This document shows, piece by piece, positions 1 through 6,803 of a DNA stretch of 64,000 bases. The notes below the pieces were generated by a model. It made no database searches. It saw nothing but the letters and a program-made list of their open reading frames with translations, and was not told the origin of the DNA. Made by a program: the position numbers and the translations under genes. The first letter of the stretch is position 1, and every line of letters begins with the position of its first letter. This DNA is from Nonomuraea wenchangensis (GTDB lineage: Bacteria; Actinomycetota; Actinomycetes; Streptosporangiales; Streptosporangiaceae), in assembly GCF_900111685.1 (NCBI RefSeq), contig NZ_FOHX01000008.1, positions 248,001 through 312,000 on the forward strand. The letters are read 5' to 3'.

Positions 1-598
1 CGAGCGAGCTCTCGATGAACTCGCGGAAACGGGGCCCGTCCTCCTGAGGGAAGCCGAGCATGTCGGCGATGACGCGGACCGGGATGTGCTGGGCGTAGTC
101 CCGGGCGGCGTCCACGACGTCGCGGCCCTCGAAGGCGTCGATGAGCTGGTGGCAGAAGGCCCGGGTGGGCCCCTCCATCCGGGAGACGGCCGTCTTGGTG
201 AAGGCGGGCAGCAGCAGCTTGCGGGCGTCGTGGTGGAAGGGCGGGTCGGAGGAGATCGGCGGCGTGCCGCCCACCGGGGCCAGATCCTTGGGCGGGCGGA
301 AGTTGCTCATGATGATCGACCGGGACGAGAAGCGCTCGGTGTCGTAGGCGATGGCCGCGACGTCCTCGTAGCGGGTGGGCAGCCAGCCGCCGCCGAACCG
401 GTCCGTGTGCGCGATGGGGCAGCGCTGGCGCAGATCGTCCTGGATGGGGTACGGGTCCGCGGCCCACTCCGGCTCTAAGTGGGAGAAATCGGTTGCCCAG
501 TCGGAGACGGGGCCGGTGATGACCTCGTTGCGCGTGCCGAGCGGCTCGTCCTCGCGGGTCTCACGGAAACCTTGGGTGAAGCGGTCGTCAACGGTCAT
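1..598 (-). CDS. Cytochrome P450, N-terminal part (cut by window edge)
   Basis: The reading frame from the ATG at 598 stays open to the left edge (199 codons) and has the N-terminal layout of an actinobacterial soluble P450: proline-rich start, a segment with 'CPIAHTDRFGG' and a C-helix region 'HHDARKLLLPAF'. The I-helix and haem-Cys loop lie outside the window, so catalytic competence cannot be judged. P450s use two electrons from a ferredoxin to oxygenate small molecules. The gene sits 10 bp downstream of a ferredoxin gene, and its AGGAGG ribosome site overlaps that gene's stop codon, so the two are almost certainly co-translated redox partners. Substrate unknown. Confidence 0.9.
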   Translation of the reverse strand, partial: MTVDDRFTQGFRETREDEPLGTRNEVITGPVSDWATDFSHLEPEWAADPYPIQDDLRQRCPIAHTDRFGGGWLPTRYEDVAAIAYDTERFSSRSIIMSNFRPPKDLAPVGGTPPISSDPPFHHDARKLLLPAFTKTAVSRMEGPTRAFCHQLIDAFEGRDVVDAARDYAQHIPVRVIADMLGFPQEDGPRFREFIESSL

Positions 599-608
599 GC
601 CACGCCTC

Positions 609-800
609 CTAGAGGATCTCGATCGCCCGCTCGGGGCAGTTGGCCACCGCCAGGCGCGCCGTGCGCTCCTCGCCCTCCGGCACGGCGCCGTCGCCGACGA
701 CCTGGCCGTAGCCCTCGTCGTCCTCGGCGAACAGCGCGGGAGCCAGGTCGTAGCAGCGGCCGTGCCCCTGGCAACGTTCCGGGTCGATCTTCACTTTCAC
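609..800 (-). CDS. 3Fe-4S-type ferredoxin, P450 redox partner
   Basis: A 63-residue acidic protein with the single-cluster ferredoxin pattern: 'CQGHGRC' near residues 9-15 and a later 'CPERA'. The second position of the usual four-Cys motif is Gly, as in the 3Fe-4S ferredoxins that feed P450s. The GTG start overlaps the upstream TetR stop as GTGA, and the P450 follows 10 bp downstream, so this is the middle gene of a TetR-ferredoxin-P450 operon. Likely role: electron carrier to that P450. A longer in-frame start exists upstream but would run through the TetR gene. Confidence 0.9.
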   Translation of the reverse strand: MKVKIDPERCQGHGRCYDLAPALFAEDDEGYGQVVGDGAVPEGEERTARLAVANCPERAIEIL

Positions 801-1414
801 TGGGGTCCTCCGCTCTCTGGTGGGGTCCCGCTCGGGGCGAACGCCCGGACGACGCGGGTGAGCAGCGCCGTCCACTCCTCGTCTTCGACGGCGTGCAGGT
901 CGGGGGTGATCAGCGCGCTGCCCATGGCGAGGAGCAGGCAGAAGTGGGCCAGCGCGCCCGCCGGCAGGGCGGGGTCGAGCTCGCCGTCGTCCTGGGCGGC
1001 GCGGACCAGCCCGGCGAGCCATTCGGCGCGCTCGCCGACGTAGTCGCGCATCGGGTGGGCCATGTCCTCGTCGCGGCGGGCGGCGGTGAGGGCCTCGACG
1101 ATGAGGTAACCGGGCGCGTCCCGGCGGCGCGGCAGGTTCCTGCCGAGGACGAGCAGCAGCTCGGTGGCCGTACGGTCCGGGTCGGCGGCGACCAGCCTGG
1201 CCAGCGTCTGCCGCCCGTGGGCGCGCAGCGCCGCCACGATCAGCTCGGCCTTGGAGCCGAAGTGGGCGTACATCGCCCCGTTGCTGACGCCCGCGGCGGC
1301 GGCGATGTCGGCGACCCGCGTGCCGTCGTAACCGCGCTCGGCGAACACCTCCGCGGCGGCGAGCAGCAGCCTCTCCCGGGTTTCCGCGGCGCTCACGCCG
1401 GCGATGCGACCCAT
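797..1414 (-). CDS. TetR-family regulator heading the ferredoxin-P450 operon
   Basis: A 205-residue protein. The N-terminal helix-turn-helix (about residues 10-55, 'VADIAAAAGVSNGAMYAHFG') is typical TetR, followed by an all-helical ligand domain. The stop overlaps the ferredoxin start, so it is the first gene of the operon and probably autoregulates it. An imperfect palindrome lies 10-25 bp upstream of the start (1424-1439). Ligand unknown; a P450 substrate or product is a reasonable guess. Confidence 0.9.
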   Translation of the reverse strand: MGRIAGVSAAETRERLLLAAAEVFAERGYDGTRVADIAAAAGVSNGAMYAHFGSKAELIVAALRAHGRQTLARLVAADPDRTATELLLVLGRNLPRRRDAPGYLIVEALTAARRDEDMAHPMRDYVGERAEWLAGLVRAAQDDGELDPALPAGALAHFCLLLAMGSALITPDLHAVEDEEWTALLTRVVRAFAPSGTPPESGGPQ

Positions 1415-1423
1415 GTGCGAATT

Positions 1424-1439
1424 AAAAGAGCGTTCATTT
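1424..1439. promoter_or_regulatory. Candidate TetR operator
   Basis: AAAAGAGCGTTCATTT is an imperfect inverted repeat (6 of 8 positions symmetrical) in an A/T-rich patch directly upstream of the TetR start. Its centre resembles the GNNCGTTC half sites often seen for TetR proteins. Function inferred from position. Confidence 0.5.
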
Positions 1440-1500
1440 GTTGAGTCAAGAGGTAACCCCAAGAACTCGGGCTGGGAAGTTCGGCGGTTCCCGCCCGTCC

Positions 1501-2496
1501 CTACTCGTGACCGCTCGGTGTAGGACTCGCGTCGCCGGCGAGCAGCGTCTCGGCGACGGCCGTACGGGCATAGAGCACGTATCTCCCTGTGCGGTGCGCG
1601 CTGGCCAACCCGGCCCTGCGGAGAGCGGTGAGGTGCTGGCTCGCGCCCGGTTCCGACAGGTCGAGGCGGGCGGCCAGTTCCTTGGTCGAGGCGGGCTGGT
1701 CGAGTTCGGCCAGCAGCCGGGCGCGGGTCCGGCCGAGCACGGCGGCCAGCGCCTGTGGCGGGTCGCTCTCGCGGTGCTCCCAGAGCGTCGCGACGCCGCG
1801 CGGGGGGTAACGGATCGTGGGCTGCCAGGGCGGGGAGGTGATGGAGAAGACACGCGGCCAGGTGAACACCGACGGCACGAGCAACAGTCCCAGGCCGCCC
1901 AGCGGGCGCACACCTTCGCAGACGGTCTTGGGCAGGCGCAGTGTCTCTCCCTCCCACGTCACGGCGGGGTCGAGGTCGCTGAGCATGCGCCGCAGGCCGC
2001 CCTCGGCCAGCAACCTGGCGCGGTAGAGCACATCGCCTTCGAGCAAGGCCCGTACGCGCGGCCAGTAGGGCGCGATGGCCGCTTCCCAGTAGCCGCGGAT
2101 CTCCTCGGCCAGCCGTTCGAGGCCGCCCACGGGGTCGGCGTAGAGCTCTTGGAGTGCTCGGGTGCGCGGACCGTCCCAGACGTCGAAACCCTCCTGGACC
2201 AAGGGTGCCATCGCCACCATTCCGGCCAGCTCGACCTCCAGGTCGGGCACGGAGGTCGAGGGCGGCGGACAGACGAAGCCGACGATCGAGATCGTCGGCA
2301 CCGGCACCAGGTCGGACAGCAACCGCCAGTCGACATCGGCGAGCCGCCGCCGCACCCGTTCGGCCCAGGGCTTGAGCACGGCATGCGCGGCCGGGTTCTT
2401 CACCACCCGCACGCTGGCGACGACCTCCCACAGAGGAGAAACCGCGAAACGGACATTGGCCGCATCCTGTGCGGTGAACGTCAGCTCAAGGCCCAT
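1501..2496 (-). CDS. ArsR-type winged-helix regulator with DUF5937-like N-terminal domain
   Basis: 331 residues from the ATG at 2496, chosen because GAGGA lies 8 nt upstream; in-frame extension to 2547 is possible. The first ~230 residues ('MGLELTFTAQDAANVRF', 'SPLWEVVASVRV') match the domain I know as DUF5937, and the last ~90 form an ArsR-like winged helix ('TKELAARLDLSEPGASQHL'). The gene is divergent from an MFS exporter 60 bp away, a common layout in which the regulator controls the pump. A paralogue with the same architecture lies at 43728-44753. Ligand unknown. Confidence 0.85.
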   Translation of the reverse strand: MGLELTFTAQDAANVRFAVSPLWEVVASVRVVKNPAAHAVLKPWAERVRRRLADVDWRLLSDLVPVPTISIVGFVCPPPSTSVPDLEVELAGMVAMAPLVQEGFDVWDGPRTRALQELYADPVGGLERLAEEIRGYWEAAIAPYWPRVRALLEGDVLYRARLLAEGGLRRMLSDLDPAVTWEGETLRLPKTVCEGVRPLGGLGLLLVPSVFTWPRVFSITSPPWQPTIRYPPRGVATLWEHRESDPPQALAAVLGRTRARLLAELDQPASTKELAARLDLSEPGASQHLTALRRAGLASAHRTGRYVLYARTAVAETLLAGDASPTPSGHE

Positions 2497-2556
2497 CCGA
2501 TTCGTCCTCTGCTTAATCAATAGCGGCCTGGCCGACGATTCCATCATCTAGGTGGC

Positions 2557-3774
2557 ATGACAACCGCTGCCCAGCCTCCGCTCCTGCGTGACCCCTCCTT
2601 CAGAAACCTCTACCTGGCGTCGGCGGTCAGCCAGTTCGGCACCCAGGTCGGCTACGTGGCGATGCCCCTGCTCGCGGTGATCGCCCTCGACGCCGGGCCC
2701 GGCGAAGTGGGACTGCTCAGCGCCCTCACCACCATCACCGTGCTCGTGCTCGGCCTGCCCGCCGGAGCATGGGTGGACCGGGTCAGGCGCCGCCCGGTGA
2801 TGATCGCGACGGACCTGGTCCGCGCCGCGCTTCTGGTGTCGGTGACGGTCACATGGTGGCTGGACGCTCTCACGATGACCCAGCTGTACGGCGTCGCCAT
2901 CGCGACGGGGGTCGGCACGCTCTTCTTCGACGTCGCCTCGCAGAGCACGGTCCCGCACCTGGTCGGCCGGGACCGGCTCACCGCCGCGAACTCGGTGCTC
3001 GTCGGCACGAACGCGGCGATGGACGTGGGCGGCAGAAGCTCCGCCGGGGTGCTGGTGGCTCTCGCGGGCGCGCCGGTGGCGATCCTGCTCGACGCGCTCA
3101 CCTACCTGTGGTCGGCCGTGTGGCTGCGCCGGATCAGCAAGCCCGAGCCCGCGCCCGACCCCGTGCCCGGCGAGCGACTCGGACGGCAGATCGGCGAGGG
3201 GGTGCGATTCCTCTTCGGCAACCGGGTCCTCACCGCCATCGCGGCACAGGGCGGCATGACGAACCTCGCCTTCCCGCTCTGCTCGACGCTGCTGCCCGTG
3301 CTGCTCGTCGACGAGCTCGGGCATCCCGCCTGGGTGCTCGGGGCCTACCTGGCCATCGGCGGGCTCGGTGTGCTGGCCGGTTCCTCGACGGCTCATCTGA
3401 TCGGGCGCCGGTTCGGCCATGGGCGTGCCGTGTGGATCGTCGGCCTGGCCACCGCGCCGTTCGCGCTTCTGGTGCCGTTCGTCGGCTGGAGCGTCTGGAT
3501 CTCGGCGGCCGCGTGGAGCATCCTGTCCTTCCGGACAGGGGTGAACAACGTGCTGCTCGTCAGCTTCAGGCAGAAGGTCACACCCGACCCGATGCTCGGC
3601 CGGATGAACGCCACCATGCGCCTGATCCTCATGGGTGCGGTCGGCGTCGGTGGCCTGCTGGCGGGCCTTCTCGGCGAGGTCTGGGGCATCGGGACGGCGA
3701 TGTGGGCGGGCGCGGCGCTCATGGCGCTCAGCTGGATGCCGATCTGGCTCAGCCCGCTCCGCCACGAGGTCTGA
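2557..3774 (+). CDS. MFS transporter (MFS_3/EntS-like exporter)
   Basis: A 405-residue integral membrane protein with about 12 hydrophobic segments. The N-terminus ('LLRDPSFRNLYLASAVSQFG') and the cytoplasmic loop after helix 2 ('PAGAWVDRVRRRPVMI') are typical of the MFS_3/enterobactin-exporter-like group that extrudes small molecules. AGGTGG precedes the ATG. It is divergent from the ArsR/DUF5937 regulator, which probably controls it. The 3' end overlaps the convergent hydrolase gene by 26 bp. Substrate cannot be read from sequence. Confidence 0.88.
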   Translation: MTTAAQPPLLRDPSFRNLYLASAVSQFGTQVGYVAMPLLAVIALDAGPGEVGLLSALTTITVLVLGLPAGAWVDRVRRRPVMIATDLVRAALLVSVTVTWWLDALTMTQLYGVAIATGVGTLFFDVASQSTVPHLVGRDRLTAANSVLVGTNAAMDVGGRSSAGVLVALAGAPVAILLDALTYLWSAVWLRRISKPEPAPDPVPGERLGRQIGEGVRFLFGNRVLTAIAAQGGMTNLAFPLCSTLLPVLLVDELGHPAWVLGAYLAIGGLGVLAGSSTAHLIGRRFGHGRAVWIVGLATAPFALLVPFVGWSVWISAAAWSILSFRTGVNNVLLVSFRQKVTPDPMLGRMNATMRLILMGAVGVGGLLAGLLGEVWGIGTAMWAGAALMALSWMPIWLSPLRHEV

Positions 3775-5293
3775 GCGATGTCCTTCTGGTTGATCGCTGA
3801 GGCGCCCGGACAAGCGATCCACTGGCCCCTGCCGTCCCGCACTCCACGTCGGCGGCGGGGAGCCGCCCCTCCAGCAGGTACGCGTCCACCGCCTCGTCGA
3901 CGCAGCGCGCACCGCTCCGGTACGCGGTGTGCCCGTGACCGTGCAGCGTGACCAGCACCGAGTCGGTCAGCGTGGCCCTGAGCTCCTGTACCCCTTCGTA
4001 GGGGACGACGGGATCGCCGTCCACGCCGACCACCATGACGGGCGGCACTTTCGTGGGGCCGTCGTGCAGCCGGCTCGGCAGAGCCGTTCCCGGGACCGGG
4101 TCCCAGCCCTGGCAGTACAGCGCGCTCCACACCGTCAGGGCGCCGGTGACGGGTGCCGTGCGGCGCGCGATCCCGGCCTGCCGCGCGACTTCTCCGGGAT
4201 CGGGCCGGGTCGGGTCGTCGGCGCAGGAGATCGCGGCGTGGGCGTCACGGGAGAAGAACGCGTCCTCGTCAGACAACGTGGCCGCGGCGTGCAGCCGTGA
4301 GCCGTCGCCTTCGAGTCCCTTGGCCAGCGCCCTGCGGAGCCCGGGCCAGTCGTCGCGCAGCAACTGCTCGATGCCCTCGACGGCCGCGGCGTCGTCGAGC
4401 CTGCCGCCGGAGACGTCGAGGGGGTGGGAGTCGAGCCTCGCCAGGAACGTACTGAGCCGTTCGAGCCCGGCATCCACCTCGGGTCCCAGCGGGCAGTCCG
4501 GCCGTCCGGCGCAGTCCTCGACGAAGGCTCTGATCGGCTCGTCGGAAACGGCGGTGCCGTCGTAGAGGGGCGGCGCGTCGATCGCGGCGGGAGCGTCCAG
4601 GACCATCCGCCCGACCTTGTCCTGGTACAGCTCGGCATAGACGGCGCCGAGGCCGCCGCCGTAGGAGAAGCCGAGGAAGTTGAGCCTGGACTCGCCCAGC
4701 GCGGATCGCAGGATGTCCAGGTCGCGGGCGGTCGTCTTCGTGTTCAGATGCGGCAGCAACCAGCCCGCCATGCGCCGGCACGCGGCGGCGTGCTCGTTCC
4801 TGGCCCGGACCAGGGCGTTGATCTCTTGCGGTGTCTCCGGTGTCCGGTCCACCCCCAGGTAAGGGCGGGGCTCACCGGCGGGGCGGCAGTTGATCGGGCT
4901 GCTCTCGCCGACGCCGCGCGGGTCGAAGACGACGATGTCGTAGCGGGCGCGCAGCCCGTTCAGGGGCTCCGGGTCCTGGATGAACGACGTGACGCCCGTG
5001 ACGCCGGGACCGCCGAAGTTGACCACGAGCGAGCCGAGCCGCCGCTCCGGATGGCGGGCGGGCAGCCGGGCGAGCGCCAGGTCGATCGTGCGCTCCTCGG
5101 GCGCGCCGTGGTCGAGTGGGACCTTGATGTGGGCGCACTGCACGTCGAGGCTGCCGGGGCACCGTTCCCAGACGGGACGCTGGGCGCGCAGGGCCGCGTC
5201 CGACTGGGCGGTGAGCGCGCCGTAGCCCCACCAGGCCGGCACGCCGATGAGGATCGCGGCCACGGGGAGTACGCGGAGGAGGCGACGGGTCAA
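3749..5293 (-). CDS. Secreted alpha/beta hydrolase with TAP-like C-terminal domain
   Basis: About 514 residues, of the tripeptidyl-aminopeptidase-like (SlpD/SlpE) family. Starting at the TTG at 5293, which has GGAG 5 nt upstream, gives an immediate signal peptide/anchor ('TRRLLRVLPVAAILIGVP'). A GTG at 5347 would add an unconvincing 18-residue leader. Visible are the oxyanion segment 'VNFGGPGVTG', the nucleophile elbow 'GFSYGG', the acid loop 'GVDGDPVVPYEG' and the catalytic His in 'GHGHTAY', followed by the TAP-like Cys-containing tail. It probably cleaves peptides or esters outside the cell. It is divergent from the small-peptide locus that follows, though a functional link is only a guess. 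Confidence 0.85.
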   Translation of the reverse strand: MTRRLLRVLPVAAILIGVPAWWGYGALTAQSDAALRAQRPVWERCPGSLDVQCAHIKVPLDHGAPEERTIDLALARLPARHPERRLGSLVVNFGGPGVTGVTSFIQDPEPLNGLRARYDIVVFDPRGVGESSPINCRPAGEPRPYLGVDRTPETPQEINALVRARNEHAAACRRMAGWLLPHLNTKTTARDLDILRSALGESRLNFLGFSYGGGLGAVYAELYQDKVGRMVLDAPAAIDAPPLYDGTAVSDEPIRAFVEDCAGRPDCPLGPEVDAGLERLSTFLARLDSHPLDVSGGRLDDAAAVEGIEQLLRDDWPGLRRALAKGLEGDGSRLHAAATLSDEDAFFSRDAHAAISCADDPTRPDPGEVARQAGIARRTAPVTGALTVWSALYCQGWDPVPGTALPSRLHDGPTKVPPVMVVGVDGDPVVPYEGVQELRATLTDSVLVTLHGHGHTAYRSGARCVDEAVDAYLLEGRLPAADVECGTAGASGSLVRAPQRSTRRTSLRPRGGAG

Positions 5294-5413
5294 GGGTGCT
5301 CCAGAGGGCCGCGAGAGCTGTGCCGGATGATCAGAAGATACAAGCACCGGCGTGGCTGCCTACTGATCACCTTGACCGGCCACCTGAGATGACCGTGGTC
5401 AGGAAGGACCGCA

Positions 5414-5443
5414 TTGACAGGCGGACTTCACGGGTGTGAGGAT
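5414..5443 (+). promoter_or_regulatory. Candidate promoter of the small-peptide operon
   Basis: TTGACA at 5414-5419 is a perfect -35 hexamer and is followed after 18 bp by GAGGAT, an actinomycete-like -10. This leaves a ~100-nt 5' leader before the peptide gene. The leader includes a small GC-rich inverted repeat around 5512-5529 (CGGGGAG / CTCCCCG). Not experimentally supported. Confidence 0.5.
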
Positions 5444-5546
5444 CTTGGACGGCAGAAGGCGAACGGGATTCGGGTTCATTCGCGGCCTTTCGCCGGTCAT
5501 TCTCGGGGAGTCTCCCCGGCCTGGGACGGGAAGCGAGGAGATGTCG

Positions 5547-5627
5547 ATGAAGAAGAAGATCGCCGTCAAGATCAGGAAGCTCGAGAAGATCGAGACCACC
5601 ATCAACCGCGGCGGACAGAGCGGCTGA
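5547..5627 (+). CDS. 26-residue Lys-rich peptide, candidate RiPP precursor
   Basis: Encodes a 26-residue peptide: residues 1-20 are strongly basic and amphipathic (four Lys/Arg clusters, 'IRKLEKIETTIN') and the tail is 'RGGQSG'. The start at 5547 is favoured because GAGGAG ends 6 nt upstream; the ATG two codons earlier abuts the RBS. A -35/-10 pair and a terminator-like stem-loop bracket it, and an RRE-ThiF enzyme gene and an RRE-M50 protease gene follow on the same strand. That layout (tiny gene, stem-loop, RRE-bearing modification enzyme, membrane protease) is what a ribosomally made, post-translationally modified peptide would have. Glu13/Glu16 with nearby Lys, or the C-terminal Gly, are the plausible residues for an adenylating enzyme to activate. 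I do not recognise the peptide family. Confidence 0.72.
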   Translation: MKKKIAVKIRKLEKIETTINRGGQSG

Positions 5628-5644
5628 TCTGACATATAGACCCA

Positions 5645-5681
5645 AGAACCGGTCGGCCCTCGGCCGGCCGGTTCTGCTTTT
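5645..5681 (+). terminator. Stem-loop with U-tract between peptide and ThiF genes
   Basis: A 14-bp arm at 5645-5658 pairs with 5662-5675 (13 of 14 positions) around a 3-nt loop and is followed by GCTTTT. It lies 17 bp after the peptide stop and 28 bp before the ThiF start. As in lantibiotic operons, it may act as a partial terminator that makes the peptide mRNA more abundant than the enzyme mRNA. Confidence 0.7.
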
Positions 5682-5708
5682 CCCGTGTGAAGGAGAGGGT
5701 TCTTCGAG

Positions 5709-6803
5709 TTGCGTCTGCCCAGGGTGAAACGTGTTCACCAGCCGTTCGTGCTGCCCGGGAACCGCATCGTCATCGGACTGTCCCAGTTCGGGGTGGCCTC
5801 CGAGATAGCCGACGACGAGGACGGCAGCGTCGCCGCGATCCTCGCCCTGATGGACGGCACCCGGACCGTCGACGAGATCTGCGCCGACTTCGCGAAGACG
5901 CACCCCGACGTGGACGACGACAGCGTGCGCGACGTGATCGGCGACCTGGTCGAGAGCGGCTTCGCCGAGGACGCCGGAGCGCCCGTGCCGGCGAACCTCA
6001 CCGAGCGCGACCTCGCCCGCCACGAGTCGGCCCGGCACTTCTTCAGCTGGATCGACACCGCGCCGCGTACGTCACCGCACGAGATCCAGTCGAGGATCAA
6101 GCAGGCCAGGGTGAGCCTGCTCGGCGTGGGCGGCACCGGGTCGGCCGTGGCGGCGGGGCTGGTGGCGAGCGGCGTCGGAGCGCTGCGCGTCGCCGACTTC
6201 GACAGCGTCGAGGAGTCGAACCTGACCCGCCAGCTCCTGTACGCCGAGACGGACCTCGGCAGGCCCAAGGTGGACCAGGCGGTCGCCCGGCTGCGGGCGA
6301 TGAACGGCGCGGTCGCCGTGACCGGGAGCGACGTCAAGGCGACCGGCCCCGAGGACATCATGGAGCTGATGGCCGGCTGCGACCTGTTCGTCCTGTGCGC
6401 GGACGAGCCGCATCCGGAGATCGTCGAATGGACCAACGAGGCGGCGCTGCGGACAGGCACCCCGTGGTTCATGAGCCTCTACACCGGGCCGATGGTCGTC
6501 GTGGGCTCGTTCGTGCCGGGCGAGACCGGCTGCTGGGCCTGCCTGGACCGGCAGGAGGAGGCCCGCAAGGAGAAGGAGCTCGGGCGGCTGCTGGCCGAGT
6601 CGCGGCCGAACGCGGTGGTCGCGGCCAGCGCGAACATCAGCGGGCACCTGTGCGCGCTGGAGATCCTCTACCAGCTCGGCGGCCTGCCGGCGCAGACCCG
6701 CGGCAGGGTCTTCCACTGGAACCTGGCCGTCTGGGACCACCAGTACTACATCGACGTCCCGCGTGACGGCGCCTGCCCGGCCTGCGGGCCGGGAGCACGG
6801 TGA
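5709..6803 (+). CDS. ThiF/E1-like adenylating enzyme with N-terminal RRE (PqqD-like) domain
   Basis: 364 residues from a TTG start, with GGAGAGGG about 10 nt upstream. Residues 1-90 look like the PqqD-type winged helix (RiPP recognition element) that binds leader peptides. From about residue 130 it is a ThiF/MoeB/E1 domain: ATP loop 'GVGGTG' (139-144), 'DFDSVEESNLTRQ' with N171/R174, K187, the conserved Asp in 'LCADEP' (D232), and a zinc knuckle C275xxC278 ... C356xxC359. Such enzymes adenylate a carboxylate; RRE-ThiF relatives include MccB (microcin C7) and PaaA (pantocin A). The stop overlaps the next start as GTGA. Predicted role: ATP-dependent modification of the 26-residue peptide. Confidence 0.85.
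   Translation: MRLPRVKRVHQPFVLPGNRIVIGLSQFGVASEIADDEDGSVAAILALMDGTRTVDEICADFAKTHPDVDDDSVRDVIGDLVESGFAEDAGAPVPANLTERDLARHESARHFFSWIDTAPRTSPHEIQSRIKQARVSLLGVGGTGSAVAAGLVASGVGALRVADFDSVEESNLTRQLLYAETDLGRPKVDQAVARLRAMNGAVAVTGSDVKATGPEDIMELMAGCDLFVLCADEPHPEIVEWTNEAALRTGTPWFMSLYTGPMVVVGSFVPGETGCWACLDRQEEARKEKELGRLLAESRPNAVVAASANISGHLCALEILYQLGGLPAQTRGRVFHWNLAVWDHQYYIDVPRDGACPACGPGAR

Noticed and set aside
797..2431. 544-codon extension of the TetR frame upstream to 2431
   Set aside because: Residues before 'MGRIAGV' are antisense/out-of-frame to the ArsR-type gene and have no TetR similarity; the real start is at 1414.
5436..5627. 63-codon version of the peptide gene starting at 5436
   Set aside because: It would place the GAGGAG ribosome site inside the gene and start within the predicted -10; the 26-codon form fits the signals better.
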